A stretch of 64,000 nucleotides of DNA from G963667915 sp965197385 (GCA_965197385.1 CBDANA010000009.1:744001-808000); one strand, 5' to 3'; shown: positions 26,574-37,071, counted from the first letter of the stretch. Notes: a model not told the origin generated them from the sequence alone. Made by a program: numbers and translations.

Positions 26574-26853
26574 CCATTCCTAAAGAATTTGCGCATTTCC
26601 GATCACGGAAAAATCGATGGCGAAGCTTCATCGAAAAAAGTGATCAGTCTGGCGAGTCGTGCCAGAAGTCGCACATTCACCCATCGTCCCGGTGATGATT
26701 CGTGAAACGTGATCTAAAGAATTCTTCAAAGCAAGGCGCCGCAGCCGGTATATAATGCTCGCGGGACTCTGCGGCCAGACGGAAGTCGTGCCTCAATGCC
26801 GTAGCGGTGCGGGAGATTGGGCGCGTCGGCCCTTGAGTCCGGTAAGGAGAACA

Positions 26854-28002
26854 ATGATGAGTACCAGACGGAAACGAGAGCTCGTCACAGGCGTGTGTCT
26901 TCTTGCTGGCGCCGTCGCACTGGGAACCATCGCGACGCTGCTGGACGAGCGAGCGGCCGCTCAGGGCCAGGCCGCAGTTCAGGCGCCGATGTTCGAAGTA
27001 GATCCCCTTTGGCCAAAACCGCTACCGAACAACTGGACGCTCGGTAACGCGATCGGCATTGCGGTCGACAGCGCTGACCATGTGTGGATGATTCATCGCA
27101 CCACCGGAGTTCCCGACAACTTCCAGACGCCAGGCGCATCATGCTGCACCGTCGCCCCACCGCTCCTGGAGTTCAATCAGGCGGGTGACCTCACTGGCAG
27201 TTGGGGCGGGCCAGGGGAAGGGTTTACGTGGCCCGACTCGAACCACGGCCTCTGGATCGACTACAAAGGGAACTTCTGGATTGGTGGCAATGGCGACGAG
27301 GACACACAAGTACTGAAGTTTACGCCGACGGGGACGTTCTCGCTCCAAATCGGGACGCATGGCGTCCACAACGGCAGCAACGACACAGCAAATCTGTGGA
27401 AGGCGACTGACGGCAGCGTCGACGAAGCGACCGACGAGGTGTATGTCGGCGACGGGTACGGCAACAGGCGCGTCATCGTGTTTGACTCCGAGACAGGCCA
27501 GTACAAGCGGCACTGGGGTGCCTACGGCAACAGGCCTGACGACACGGATCTATTGGGCGGGAATTACGATCCCAATGCGCCCCCCGCCCAGCAATTCCGG
27601 AGTCCCGTGCATTGTGCTGAAATCTCGAACGACAATCTTGTCTACGTCTGCGACCGCCAGAACGATCGGATCCAGGTGTTTCACACAGACGGATCGTTTA
27701 TGAAGGAAGGGTTCATCGCGAAACAGACGCTGGGATCCGGATCGGTGTGGGACATTGCCTTCTCGCGAGATCCGCAGCAAACGTACATCTATCTCGCTGA
27801 TGGGGGAAACCACAATATTCACATTCTGTTGCGGGATACGCTCGAGGAGCTAACGACGATCGGTTCCGGTGGGAAACTACCAGGTCAGTTCTATGGCGCG
27901 CACAACGTGGTAACCGACTCGCTCGGCAATCTCTATGTGGCCGAGACGTACGGGGCACGCATCCAGAAGTTCGTTTACAAAGGCCTCGGCCCAGTTAGGT
28001 GA
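26854..28002 (+). CDS. Secreted NHL-repeat (6-bladed propeller) protein
   Basis: The 382-residue protein starts at ATG 26854 behind an aaggaga ribosome-binding site. It has a signal-like helix (VTGVCLLAGAVALGTIATLL). NHL-type repeats include IGIAVDSADHVWMIHRTTG, GLWIDYKGNFWIGGNGDED, NLVYVCDRQNDRIQVFHTDG and NLYVAETYGARIQKFVYKG. The family includes peptidylglycine-lyase-like propellers, but no catalytic role is clear. The 277 bp between tRNA-Glu and this gene contain no other gene. Confidence 0.85.
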   Translation: MMSTRRKRELVTGVCLLAGAVALGTIATLLDERAAAQGQAAVQAPMFEVDPLWPKPLPNNWTLGNAIGIAVDSADHVWMIHRTTGVPDNFQTPGASCCTVAPPLLEFNQAGDLTGSWGGPGEGFTWPDSNHGLWIDYKGNFWIGGNGDEDTQVLKFTPTGTFSLQIGTHGVHNGSNDTANLWKATDGSVDEATDEVYVGDGYGNRRVIVFDSETGQYKRHWGAYGNRPDDTDLLGGNYDPNAPPAQQFRSPVHCAEISNDNLVYVCDRQNDRIQVFHTDGSFMKEGFIAKQTLGSGSVWDIAFSRDPQQTYIYLADGGNHNIHILLRDTLEELTTIGSGGKLPGQFYGAHNVVTDSLGNLYVAETYGARIQKFVYKGLGPVR

Positions 28003-28020
28003 CGGGATGTAGTGGTGATT

Positions 28021-28089
28021 CTAGCGCGGGTGCGCGGCGTCCCACTCGCGGGCGAGGCGCTGGGCTTCGGCGATCTACTCAACGGTCAT
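28021..28089 (-). pseudogene. Sel1-repeat protein tail remnant with amber codon
   Basis: The minus strand reads MTVE-TAG-IAEAQRLAREWDAAHPR-TAG. The internal TAG (28075-28077) sits where related tails have Gln (EQIAEAQ). The same 3' end occurs at 11047-11088. Only the end of the gene remains. Confidence 0.5.
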
Positions 28090-28189
28090 ACGCTCCGCAA
28101 CGGAATCTTGCATCTCCGCTTGATTCCAATACCGACAGGGAGTACCAATGGCCGGGTGTAGCGGGTCAAAATACTGAAGAATTCTAGCT

Positions 28190-29470
28190 TTAGGCCGTCA
28201 GTTGGGTGGCTTTCCGCAGCGTATCCATCTCTTTCAGCCAGCCCAGTACCTGGTTCCAACTCGGAACGCTTAGGGACGCCATCGCTCTTGGATCAATCAC
28301 CCCGGCCAGGAACGGGCCGAGGGTGAAGCGGCCCTGATAGCGGTAGACCCGCCCCGCTGACCGGTCGGGCGTGAACGTGATCCGACTCTCGACCAGGGTG
28401 CGGAGCAACTGCCGTGCTTCGTGCACTTCGCCCCGCAAGAGTGTCCGCCAGTCAGCGAGTTTGGCCCGGAGCGTACGCTCAAGGCCGGAAGTATTCCACG
28501 CCTCGAACACTCGGGGCTGCTCGAGATTCCCTATCTGACCGACCAAGGCGTCTCGCCGCCGCTCCCGAGTCTCGATGGCCTCGATGAGCGACCGCAGGTC
28601 CCCGCCGAACGCCAGCGCCTCCGTGAGTCTGGCAAGCTCGTCTTCAACCGTCCGCAGTTCCCGCCGAAGTCTCGACCGATCCTGCTCGACACGCCCGTCC
28701 GTTGACTGAAGCTCCTCCAGGGCCAGCGTGAGTGCCCGCCGGACTACCTTTGGATGTAGCACGTATCGCTCGATCTCGTTGAGGATCGACGTGTCGGTCA
28801 TCTCTAGCGGCGCATCAAGGCCGTTGGCACAGATGGCGGTCCCACGGAAGTGGTAGGAGGAACACGCATAGAAGAACGCCCGTCGCGCGCCGTGGCTCCG
28901 TGACCGAACGATCAAGTTCCCGCCGCACTGCCCGCACCGAAGGAAGCCGGTCAGCAGATACTTCGACTCCGACGCGTTCGGTGGCCGTCCGAATCGTTCT
29001 CCGCCAGTCGCCGCCAGATAGGACGCCCGCGTCCGTTCGCGGCGAGCGTCCACGGCCTGACACAGCGCCGCCGGCACGATTCGTAGCTCCGGCAGCGCGA
29101 CCCGAATCCAGTCACCTTCATCGCGGGCCGACCGTCGCGCAAGTCCCCAACGATCACGCTTCCGCGTCTGCCCCCAAACAACTTCCCCCCGATACAGGGG
29201 CCGGTCAAGAATCGCCCATACCGACGACGGGGCCCAACCCGCCGGCCGACCCCTCTGCGGCCTCGGGCAGACCGCGCCCCGGGCATTCAACAGCTTCGCA
29301 ATCCCCCGCACACCCCTGCCGGCCGCGTACAACTCGAAAATCTCTCTAACCACCTCGGCCTGTGACTCGTTGATCTGTCGCGTGACCCCGTCCTCCGTCC
29401 GCACGCTGTCGTAGCCGAAGACCGCCGCCCCGACGGCTCTAAAGCTCGCTGCGTCCTCGTCCCCGCTCGG
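28190..29470 (-). pseudogene. Large serine recombinase lacking catalytic domain
   Basis: About 405 residues are continuous from VFGYDSVRTEDGVTRQINES. They cover the recombinase domain (VVREIFELYAAGRGVRGIAK), the zinc ribbon (FLRCGQCGGNLIVRSRS and CSSYHFRG), and the coiled-coil C-terminal region. The N-terminal resolvase domain with the nucleophilic serine is missing. The upstream side joins an unrelated plus-strand fragment (VVWYLNDKVQGVRDFSDVEE at about 29482-29550). The gene is therefore a truncated integrase relic. Confidence 0.85.
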
Positions 29471-29599
29471 CCGGTCAACACCGTGGTCTGGTACCTAAAC
29501 GACAAGGTGCAGGGCGTGAGGGACTTTTCGGACGTGGAGGAGGCCCGAGAGTGGGCGACGACGCCCTCCCTCGAGACGGGTGTTCCTATGACGTGCTGC

Positions 29600-30026
29600 C
29601 GCTTCTCCACACTCCCTGGATCATTATCGATTCTCCAGGGGTGCGTGTAGGCTCCAGCACGGTCACGTACACCGTCACGCCGAATACCACCGGAAACACG
29701 CGCCGCCTTTTCTTCGGGATCGGCGGGGCGTCGGGTCCGTTCGAGTTGACTCAGACCACCGACGGCGCTCCGGACTGCGCGGCGACGCTCTCGCCGGCGA
29801 GCGCGACGGTTTCGGGGGCGGCGACAAGCGGGACCGTGGCGGTGACGGTACCGTCGGCAGAGTGCGCCTGGACGGCGACGAGTCACGCTTCGTGGATCAC
29901 GGTGACGGGCGGGTCCAGTGGGGCGGGGTCCGGCACGGTGAGCTACACAATCGACGAACTGGTAACAGGGAGTCGCAATGGCAGCCTGACGATCGCCCAG
30001 CAGCAATTTACTGTGACGCAAACCGT
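29600..30026 (+). pseudogene. BACON-domain protein fragment
   Basis: Two BACON-like beta-sandwich repeats are seen: VTYTVTPNTTGNTRRLFFGI...FELTQT, and CAWTATSHASWITVTGGSSG...NGSLTIAQQQFTVTQ. The domain usually occurs in tandem in secreted proteins that bind carbohydrate or mucin. The fragment begins at a rearrangement junction and is truncated on the right by an IS30 element. There is no signal peptide. Confidence 0.7.
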
Positions 30027-31133
30027 GGTGAGTTCAAAGGGTCAATGCAACGCGATGAATGATCACAGCAAGGAGGGATCATGGGTCGCGTTCGTCGTCC
30101 ACGGATGTCAGCAAGAGAGAAGGTGGAGCTGTGGAAGCGGTGGAAGCGAGGTGAGTCGCTCAGCGACATCGGTCGGGCACTCGGTCGGATCCCGGGAGCA
30201 GTTCACCACGTCGTGTCAGCCCGTGGGGATATCCCGCCGCCGTCACGGACCCGGTCGCGACGCTCGCTCACCCTGACGGAGCGGGAGGAAATCTCCAGGG
30301 GCTTGGCCCGGGGCTACTCCGTGCGCCTGAGTCGAGCGCCATCGACGATCAGCCGGGAGGTGCGACGGAACGGTGGCCGACGGCAGTACCGTGCGTCCGT
30401 TGCCGACGCGCGTGCCTGGGACCGAACTCGGCGTCCGAAACCCTGTCGGCTCGCCCTCTCGCCGTTGCTCCGTGCCCTGGTGGCTGAGAAGCTGGCGGCA
30501 GACTGGTCCCCACAGCAGATCGCCGGGTGGCTCAAACGGACCTTTCCGAAGGATCCTTGTTTGCACGTGTCGCACGAGACGATCTATCTCAGTCTCTTCG
30601 TGCAGAGTCGCGGGGTGCTGAAGAAAGCCCTGAACGCCCACCTTCGCCGTCGGCGACGGATGCGTCGGTCCAAGCACGCCAGCACGGCGGGCCAGTGCCG
30701 TGGTCAGATCATCGACGCCGTCTCGATTCGAGAACGTCCGGCGGAGGCAGCGGATCGGGCCGTGCCCGGCCACTGGGAAGGCGACTTACTGACCGGGGCT
30801 CGCAACTCACACATCGCCACGCTCGTCGAGCGCCACTCGCGCTTCCTGCTCTTGATTCGTCTGGCTGGCAAAGACACCGCCAATGTCGTGCGGGCGCTGG
30901 CCAACGCCGTTCGCACGCTCCCGAAGGGGTTGATGGCGTCTCTGACGTGGGACCGTGGGACCGAATTCGCCTCGCACAAGCGCTTCACGGTCGCCACGAA
31001 CGTGAAGGTGTACTTCTGCGACCCGCAGAGTCCATGGCAGCGAGGTACGAACGAGAATACCAACGGCTTGTTGCGGCAATACTTCCCCAAAGGAACAAAC
31101 CTCTCGACCTACACGCAGGCTGATCTCAACACC
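30027..31133. mobile_element. IS30-family element, type A copy 1 (3'-truncated)
   Basis: The left end ggtgagttcaaagggtc is shared with the second copy (right side, 41770-41781). The transposase runs until 31133, where an IS30 type B element begins exactly at its inverted repeat. The missing right end suggests an IS30-B-adjacent deletion. Confidence 0.8.
30081..31133 (+). pseudogene. IS30-family transposase type A, C-terminally truncated
   Basis: The frame begins MGRVRRPRMSAREKVELWKR with two helix-turn-helix regions (RAPSTISREVRRNGGRRQYR). It continues with DWSPQQIAGWLKRTFP, VSHETIYLSLFVQSRG and the DDE core GHWEGDLLTG, SLTWDRGTEFASH and NENTNGLLRQYFPKGT. It stops at QADLNT, where IS30 proteins normally continue with the ALNxRPRKTL tail, and fuses to non-homologous sequence of the next element. 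Confidence 0.88.
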
Positions 31134-32585
31134 GGTGAATTCAACTGGTCGTCGCAACACCTCGATGATGAGGTGCTGCGATGCAGGAACGGAGACGGAG
31201 AAGGTCAGACCGGGCGGGTCGACCTGCGATGCGTTCGCCTGGCCGGCCGCCGGTAGCGGGGCGTGCGGAGCAGCAACGGTTCTGGAAGGCGATCACCCGG
31301 GGGCTGTCGAGTGAGGATGCCGCAGTGTCCTGCGGCGTGTCGCCGCCCGTGGGTGGTCGTTGGTTCCGTGAGGGCGGTGGTATGCCGCCGATCAGCTTGG
31401 CGCCCCGATCAGCTCGCTCCCTGTCCTTCGCGGAGCGGGAAGAGATCGCGATCCTGAGAGCTCAGGGCGCCGGGGTGCGCGACATTGCCCGTCGGCTCCG
31501 GAGAGCCCCGTCGACTGTCTCACGTGAGCTGCGTCGCAACGCGGCGACTCGGAGCGGCGGTCTGGCGTATCGGGCGTCGACTGCGCAGTGGCACAGCGAC
31601 CGACGTGCCAAGCGCCCGAAGATAGCCAAGCTGGCCGCGAACGATCGGCTCAGGAGCTACGTGCAGGACCACCTCGCCGGCACGGTGATGGCTGAGGATG
31701 GGACGCCCGCGCCTGGCCCAAACGTGGGCTCCTGGAGTGGTCGACGTCATGGCCGCCGCCAGGACCGACATTGGGCGACATCGTGGAGCCCGCAGCAGAT
31801 CGCCCATCGGCTCCGGACCGAGTATCCAGACGATGAATCGATGAGGGTCTCGCACGAGGCGATTTACCAAGCGCTGTACATCCAGGGGCGGGGGGCACTG
31901 CGCCGCGAGCTGACGGCGTGCTTGCGCACCGGGCGGGCGCTACGCGTGCCGAGGGCTCGCCGCCGTGGTCGCGGCAAGGAGTTTGTGGGCTCCGACATCA
32001 TGATCAGCGAGCGGCCCGCCGAGGCCAAGGACCGAGCGGTTCCTGGACACTGGGAAGGCGACCTGATCATCGGACTTGGCAGTTCCGCGATCGGCACATT
32101 GGTCGAACGCACCACCCGATTCACGATGCTGCTCCACCTGCCTCGCATGGCCGACCGTGGCCGACTCAGGGTCAAGAACGGTCCGGCTCTTGCGGGGCAT
32201 GGCGCCGAAGCCGTCCGCGATGCGATCACGTCGACGCTCGCGACGCTTCCTGATCAGCTACGTCGGTCACTGACCTGGGACCAAGGCGCGGAGATGGCAC
32301 AGCACGCCCAACTGCGTATCGACACTGGGCTGCACGTCTTCTTCTGCGACCCCCGCAGTCCGTGGCAGCGCGGCACGAACGAGAACACCAACGGCCTGCT
32401 GCGCCAGTACTTCCCCAAAGGGACTGACCTCCATAGGCATCGTGCGAGCGACATTGCTGCTGTCGCGGCCACACTCAACCGCCGACCGCGGAAGACTCTC
32501 GGTTGGAGAACGCCATCCGAAGCCTTCAACGAACTGCTACTCTCACACCAGTGAGGACGTGTTGCGACGACCCCTTGAAACCGGC
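31134..32585. mobile_element. IS30-family element, type B copy 1
   Basis: The element is bounded by ggtgaattcaactggtcgtc at the left and the related inverted end near ggtcgtcgcaacac at the right. It is identical to 37072-38523 apart from one base (G at 31443 versus A at 37381). Its right flank is the end of the IS3 element that also surrounds copy 2, so it derives from the same nested arrangement. Confidence 0.9.
31181..32554 (+). CDS. IS30-family transposase type B (copy 1)
   Basis: The 457-residue protein has N-terminal helix-turn-helix domains (LSFAEREEIAILRAQGAGVR; RAPSTVSRELRRNAATRSGG). Its DDE core contains GHWEGDLIIGLGSSAIGTLV (first Asp), SLTWDQGAEMAQH (second Asp) and PWQRGTNENTNGLLRQYFPK (Glu). 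It ends RRPRKTLGWRTPSEAFNELL. No lesion is seen. The start is ambiguous; an internal ATG may be used instead of 31181. Confidence 0.92.
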   Translation: MQERRRRRSDRAGRPAMRSPGRPPVAGRAEQQRFWKAITRGLSSEDAAVSCGVSPPVGGRWFREGGGMPPISLAPRSARSLSFAEREEIAILRAQGAGVRDIARRLRRAPSTVSRELRRNAATRSGGLAYRASTAQWHSDRRAKRPKIAKLAANDRLRSYVQDHLAGTVMAEDGTPAPGPNVGSWSGRRHGRRQDRHWATSWSPQQIAHRLRTEYPDDESMRVSHEAIYQALYIQGRGALRRELTACLRTGRALRVPRARRRGRGKEFVGSDIMISERPAEAKDRAVPGHWEGDLIIGLGSSAIGTLVERTTRFTMLLHLPRMADRGRLRVKNGPALAGHGAEAVRDAITSTLATLPDQLRRSLTWDQGAEMAQHAQLRIDTGLHVFFCDPRSPWQRGTNENTNGLLRQYFPKGTDLHRHRASDIAAVAATLNRRPRKTLGWRTPSEAFNELLLSHQ

Positions 32586-32912
32586 CAATATCTCTCGATG
32601 CGGTACACGGATCGCCTCGTGGACGCCGGCATCGCGCCGTCGGTCGGCAGCCAAGGCGATGCCTATGACAATGCCCTCGCCGAATCGGTGATCGGCTTGT
32701 ACAAGACGGAGGTGATTCGACGGAAGGGCCCGTGGCGCACCCTCGAGGCCGTGGAGTTCGCCACCTTGACGTGGGTGGACTGGTTCAACACACGACGACT
32801 GTTGGGGCCGCTCGGGGACATTCCACCAGCAGAGTTCGAGGCGCAGTACTATGAGCAGGCTGAGGTGGCCTGATTCAACGAATTCGGTCTCCGAGAAACC
32901 CGGTACGATTCA
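32586..32912 (+). pseudogene. IS3-family orfB 3' remnant and right end
   Basis: The stretch encodes YLSMRYTDRLVDAGIAPSVG and DAYDNALAESVIGLYKTEV to the stop at 32872, then the IS3 terminal repeat ggtctccgagaaacccggta ending at 32912. It equals 38524-38850. Everything upstream of the IS30 insertion is missing in this copy. Just downstream (32935-32990) a scrap reads FEREAKVLASLNH, part of a protein-kinase N-lobe. Confidence 0.85.
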
Positions 32913-33021
32913 GGGGGTTAGGCGGGTGCGAGGTGGGCCAGTTTCGAGCGGGAAGCCAAGGTCCTAGCCTCGCTGAATCACTCCAGCGTCGAGAGCGCCA
33001 ACGGGTTGGAGGTTCGGGCCG

Positions 33022-33348
33022 TTACGGCGCCGGCGCGATTATGACGAGCACGAGCAACCGTTCGGTACCGGTATTGCGGATGCCGTGCGGCGCTCCTTCG
33101 GGTGCGACCAATAAAACTCCCGCTTGCATGGGAATATCATCGCCTTCGAGTAAGAAAAGTCCTCGGCCTTCGATAACCTGATAGATCTTGTCCATGCCTT
33201 CATGGGCGTGCAGCGCATGTTCCTGCCCTGGCTCGAACGCATTCAGCCCGACCATCACGCGCTCGGAGCGGAAGATCGTGCTCTTGCCCATCTTGTTCGG
33301 CGCGTAGACGGCGAGGTCTCGAGGGCAGATCGGGCTGGGATGTTCCAT
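33022..33348 (-). CDS. Cupin-domain protein
   Basis: A 108-residue single-domain cupin begins at ATG 33348 (MEHPSPICPRDLAVYAPNKM). The first motif is ALHAHEGMDKIYQVIEGRGL, with two histidines and a glutamate-equivalent position, and the second is APEGAPHGIRNTG. Proteins of this size often serve as metal-dependent isomerases or sensors, but no substrate is indicated. It lies beside selO within the accessory region. Confidence 0.85.
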   Translation of the reverse strand: MEHPSPICPRDLAVYAPNKMGKSTIFRSERVMVGLNAFEPGQEHALHAHEGMDKIYQVIEGRGLFLLEGDDIPMQAGVLLVAPEGAPHGIRNTGTERLLVLVIIAPAP

Positions 33349-33397
33349 ACTGGTGATACTAGCGCACGCGGTGCTCGGACAGCAGCGGACACTCAGC

Positions 33398-33457
33398 CGG
33401 GGCCGGTTCAGGCCACAACCTGCGCTTTTCCTTGGAGTTTGGGCGTTCACAGACTCC
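33398..33457. repeat. Island-end repeat R1, partial copy
   Basis: The sequence aacctgcgcttttccttgga with its upstream ggttcaggcc matches 35552-35600 and 40741-40775 but lacks the tRNA-like right part. On the minus strand it reads VNAQTPRKSAGCGLN, resembling the tail of integrase-type proteins. Confidence 0.6.
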
Positions 33458-33555
33458 AAGGGTTCATAGAAATGTTCTATTCCGCCCTGGTGATCGCGCG
33501 CACTTGATAAGCCTCTACCAACATCCTTCTGATGATCAAGAACCCTACGCTCTGG

Positions 33556-35004
33556 CTAGGTACCGCAGAAAGTTTCGTGGACGATTTCTTCTGGTCGTGG
33601 TGGCGTTTCGAGATCAGCGTATTCGGCCTGATCAGCGTAGGGCGCGGCTAGCGCATCGACAAGACGGTGAAACTGGGAAAAGTCGCCAGCATAGGCGCTC
33701 TGGATGGCTTGCTCGACGCGGTGGTTGCGCGGAATTAGGATCGGGTTGGCTGCGCGCATGTCGGCGAGATGCTTGGCGGGATCAGCTTCGCGACGCCACT
33801 TGGCGAACCATTTTTTAAAACGCTCACTGCTGCAAAATATCGCGGTCAGCGTCTGAGAATCCTCTCCGCCGGCGACACGCGTGAGCTGACGAAAAAAGAG
33901 AGTGAAATCGACCGCTTGGGTGTCCAGTAGATCGAGGCACTCCTTAATGAGCTCGACTGGTGCCTCACGTGGAAGGCCGAATTTGGCGCGGAAGCGGGCG
34001 ATGTATTGACCGCCGAACCGCTCAGGATATACGGAAAGGGCGGCTTCGGCGATCTTGGTCGCTTTGCTCGGATCCTCAGACAATAATGGCAGCAGGGTCT
34101 CCGCGAAACGGGTGAGGTTCCAGAGCCCGATGTCGGACTGGTTGCCCCAGGCATAGCGCGCGCCGGAGTCGATGGAGCTGAAGACGCTCTGCGAGTGAAA
34201 GGCGTCCATGAATGCGCACGGGCCATAGTCGATCGTTTCCCCAGAAATGGCGGTATTGTCTGTATTCATCACACCGTGGATGAAGCCGAGAGACATCCAC
34301 TGGGCGATCAGATCCGCTTGGACAGCCGAGACCGACTCTAGCAAAGCCACATAAGGATCTGGCGCTTCGGCGGCGGCCGAGTAGTGCCGGGCAATGGCAT
34401 GCTCGGCGAGCAGTCGCAGGGCGTCGATATCGTTGCGTGCTAGAAAATACTGAAAGGTCCCGACGCGAATGTGACTTGCAGCAACGCGGGTGAACACAGC
34501 GCCGAGGAGCGGCCCTTCTTGGCGCATTACTCTTTCGCCGGTGGTAACAGCGGCGAGCGCCCGGGTCGTGGGAACTCCGAGCGCGGCCATAGCTTCGCTG
34601 ACAATGTATTCGCGGAGCACCGGGCCGAGCGCAGATTTGCCATCGCCGCCCCGCGAGAATGGCGTGCGGCCTGAGCCCTTCAACTGCAGATCGTAACGTG
34701 CGCCGTCGGTGTCGATGACTTCGCCGAGGAGGATGGCGCGGCCGTCGCCGAGTTGTGGCGAGAATCCACCGAACTGGTGGCCTGCGTAGGCTTGTGCAAT
34801 CGGCTCGGCTCCCTCTGGGATCGTGTTGCCCGCGAGCATCGCGACGCCGTCAGCTGATTCCAGCCAGTCGGCGTCGATCGAGAGCTTTGCCGCTAGTTCG
34901 CGGTTGAAACGGATGAGCTTCGCTTCCGGAACACGGGCGGGTTCCTGTTTAACGAAGAAACGCTCTGGCAGCTTGGCGTACGTGTTGTCGAAGGAAATGT
35001 TCAT
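33556..35004 (-). CDS. selO: Protein adenylyltransferase SelO (YdiU family)
   Basis: The 482-residue pseudokinase-fold enzyme transfers AMP to protein hydroxyl side chains. It shows family hallmarks: AYAGHQFGGFSPQLGDGRA near residues 73-91, LQLKGSGRTPFSRGGDGKSA, the HGVMNTDNTAISGETIDYGP segment (catalytic Asp equivalents) and YAWGNQSDIGLWNLTRFAET. Its length is close to that of E. coli YdiU. Base composition is visibly less GC-rich than in the flanking conserved genes, and it lies among mobile elements, which suggests acquisition by transfer. Confidence 0.95.
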   Translation of the reverse strand: MNISFDNTYAKLPERFFVKQEPARVPEAKLIRFNRELAAKLSIDADWLESADGVAMLAGNTIPEGAEPIAQAYAGHQFGGFSPQLGDGRAILLGEVIDTDGARYDLQLKGSGRTPFSRGGDGKSALGPVLREYIVSEAMAALGVPTTRALAAVTTGERVMRQEGPLLGAVFTRVAASHIRVGTFQYFLARNDIDALRLLAEHAIARHYSAAAEAPDPYVALLESVSAVQADLIAQWMSLGFIHGVMNTDNTAISGETIDYGPCAFMDAFHSQSVFSSIDSGARYAWGNQSDIGLWNLTRFAETLLPLLSEDPSKATKIAEAALSVYPERFGGQYIARFRAKFGLPREAPVELIKECLDLLDTQAVDFTLFFRQLTRVAGGEDSQTLTAIFCSSERFKKWFAKWRREADPAKHLADMRAANPILIPRNHRVEQAIQSAYAGDFSQFHRLVDALAAPYADQAEYADLETPPRPEEIVHETFCGT

Positions 35005-35178
35005 TGAACCACGTGCGGGTGTGCAGCGTCAGAATTTTGTGCAACTTTGTGCGACATCTTCCGGAAACCCTTTTCGCTTTTTGTAACCCGTTACAAGTTT
35101 AGCGGGTCAACGGGGACGGGGGTTCGTTGCGCGCGGGGTGCGGTTCGGCGCTGAACGTCGGCTCAATAAGGTCGCGTT

Positions 35179-35463
35179 CTATCCACTGGCGCTTGAACTT
35201 AAGCTGCGCCGCTCGGAGCAACAATTGTAGAGCCAGCCGAAGACGGCTCCGCCGATAGCACCATCTAGTGCGCCGTAGAGGGTCCCAATAATCACCTGGC
35301 CAAAGGTCGCGGCGCCGGAATATCCGGGATAAAGCGAGGCCATCACCTCAGCAAAGGCCTGGCCGTAATCCGGTGAGATCAGTCGTGCGAGGCCAAGCAC
35401 AAACATGAAGACCGCGACGAACATGGCTGCGGTCAGCGACACTCTCTGAACATCGATTCTCAT
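35179..35463 (-). CDS. Conserved small membrane protein
   Basis: The 94-residue protein has two hydrophobic helices (SLTAAMFVAVFMFVLGLARL and the Gly-rich IIGTLYGALDGAIGGAVFGW). These are separated by a short loop SPDYGQAFAEVMASLYPGY. It resembles unnamed bacterial membrane proteins with the same GTLYGALDGAIGG motif. No function is known. It is followed by gagctcc before ATG on the minus strand. Confidence 0.7.
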   Translation of the reverse strand: MRIDVQRVSLTAAMFVAVFMFVLGLARLISPDYGQAFAEVMASLYPGYSGAATFGQVIIGTLYGALDGAIGGAVFGWLYNCCSERRSLSSSASG

Positions 35464-35833
35464 AGAGCTCCTTATTCCTAAGAAACTACACTACCGCGGG
35501 GCGGCGAGCGGTTCAACGGGGACGGGGGTTACAGCTCGCTGCCTACAGGCCGGGGCCAGTTCAGGCGGCACCCTGCGCTTTTCCTTGGAGTTTTGGCGTC
35601 CACATAAGTCCGATTCCCCTTGGAGACGCCACTGGCAACTCAGGCGGCGGTCGGCGTCACGGCGCCCCGCATGGTAAAGGGTAAAACTCCACTTGGGGAC
35701 GCCACTTTATGTGGAAGCACTCCTGACAGTAGGCCCGTGAGTGTGCCGTTTCCTGTAAACGTATAGTGTAGGAAATTCCGACCTCGCTGGACACATTGTG
35801 TACTCGGAGGTGTCCAGAATCTGGAGGTCGGTC
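35464..35833. other. Non-coding mobile-element junction region
   Basis: No gene is seen. The region contains ggggacgggggtt near 35517, the R1 repeat at 35552-35632, a second tRNA-Glu-like 3' end at 35687-35704, and the likely left end of the IS481-type element before 35834. Confidence 0.6.
35552..35632. repeat. Island-end repeat R1 with tRNA-Glu 3'-like end
   Basis: About 80 bp match 40741-40806, including ataagtccgattccccttgg and gacgcca. The right 21 bases resemble the 3' end of tRNA-Glu (26556-26576). This could be an attachment site of an element that uses tRNA-Glu. A shorter tRNA-like piece follows at 35687-35704. Confidence 0.6.
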
Positions 35834-36127
35834 ATGAACAAAGCTCAGCGGGACATTCGGCGTAAGAAACGGGTCTTGGAGCACGCGGCGCGGATCGGCA
35901 ACGTGCGAAAGACCTGCCGCTACTTCGGCGTCGCAAGGTCAGGGTTCTACGTCTGGAAGAAGGCGTATGAGACCCCTGGGGATGAGGGCCTGGTCACCCA
36001 GAAGCCGTGCCCGTACAACCCACGGCTCCGCACGCCCCCCGCCATCGTCGAGAAGGTCCTTCATCTCCGCCGCACGTCTCACCTCTGAATCGTACCGGGT
36101 TTCTCGGAGACCTCATTGCTTGGGAGG

Positions 36128-36457
36128 ATGGGGTCTATGGGACGTCCAAGTCGGTTTTCTCCGGAAGTGCGCGAACGTGCCGTCCGGATGGTCGAGGAGC
36201 ACCGAGAGGCCCACGCCTCAGAGTGGGCGGTGCTGCAGTCGGTGGCGCCGAAGCTCGGCTGCACGGCGGAGACGCTGCGGAAGTGGGTGCGGCAGGCGCA
36301 GCGTGATGCTGGGCATCGGCCGGGCCTGACGACGAGCGAGCGGGAGCGGTTGAAGGAGCTGGAGCGCGAGGTCCGTGAGCTGAAGCGGGCGAATGAGATC
36401 CTGCGGAAAGCGTTCGCGTATTTCGCCCAGGCGGAGCTCGACCGCCGGAGGACGTAG
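36128..36457 (+). CDS. IS3-family orfA (DNA-binding subunit)
   Basis: A protein of about 109 residues opens GRPSRFSPEVRERAVRMVEE. It has the helix-turn-helix APKLGCTAETLRKWVRQAQR and a leucine-zipper-like ERLKELEREVRELKRANEIL, the usual IS3 orfA layout. OrfB follows six bases downstream; IS3 elements usually make the fused transposase by -1 frameshifting. The start could also be 36137. Confidence 0.92.
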   Translation: MGSMGRPSRFSPEVRERAVRMVEEHREAHASEWAVLQSVAPKLGCTAETLRKWVRQAQRDAGHRPGLTTSERERLKELEREVRELKRANEILRKAFAYFAQAELDRRRT

Positions 36458-37071
36458 CCACGATGGTCCAGTTCATCGCCGACCATCGCGCCGTGTTCGG
36501 GGTCGAGCCGATCTGCGCCGTGCTGCCGATCGCCCCGTCGACGTATCATCGCCATCGGCACCAGCGGACACACCCGACGCGCCGGTCCGCACGGGCGCAG
36601 CGCGACGATCAGCTCCGCGTCGAGATTCAGCGGGTCTATGACGCGCACCAGCAGGTCTACGGCCCCCGGAAAGTCTGGAAGCAGCTGCGGCGGGACGGCG
36701 TCCGCGTGGCGCGCTGCACCGTGGCGCGCCTGATGCGCGCGATGGGCCTTGCCGGGGCCGTCCGGGGCCGGGCCTGGGTCACCACGACCCCCGCAGGTGA
36801 GGGCGGTCGCCCGGTGGACCTCGTTGACCGCCGATTCGTGGCCACCCGTCCGAATCAGCTCTGGGTCTCCGATTTCACGTACGTCGCAACCTGGGGCGGC
36901 TTTGTCTACGTCGCGGTCGTCATCGACGTGTTTGCGCGCCGCATTGTGGGCTGGCGGGTGTCGGCCTCCATGCGCACGGACTTTGTGCTGGATGCGTTGG
37001 AGCAGGCGATCTACGCCCGCCGGGGCGACGCCCTCACCGGCCTCGTACATCACAGTGATGCCGGGTCGCAA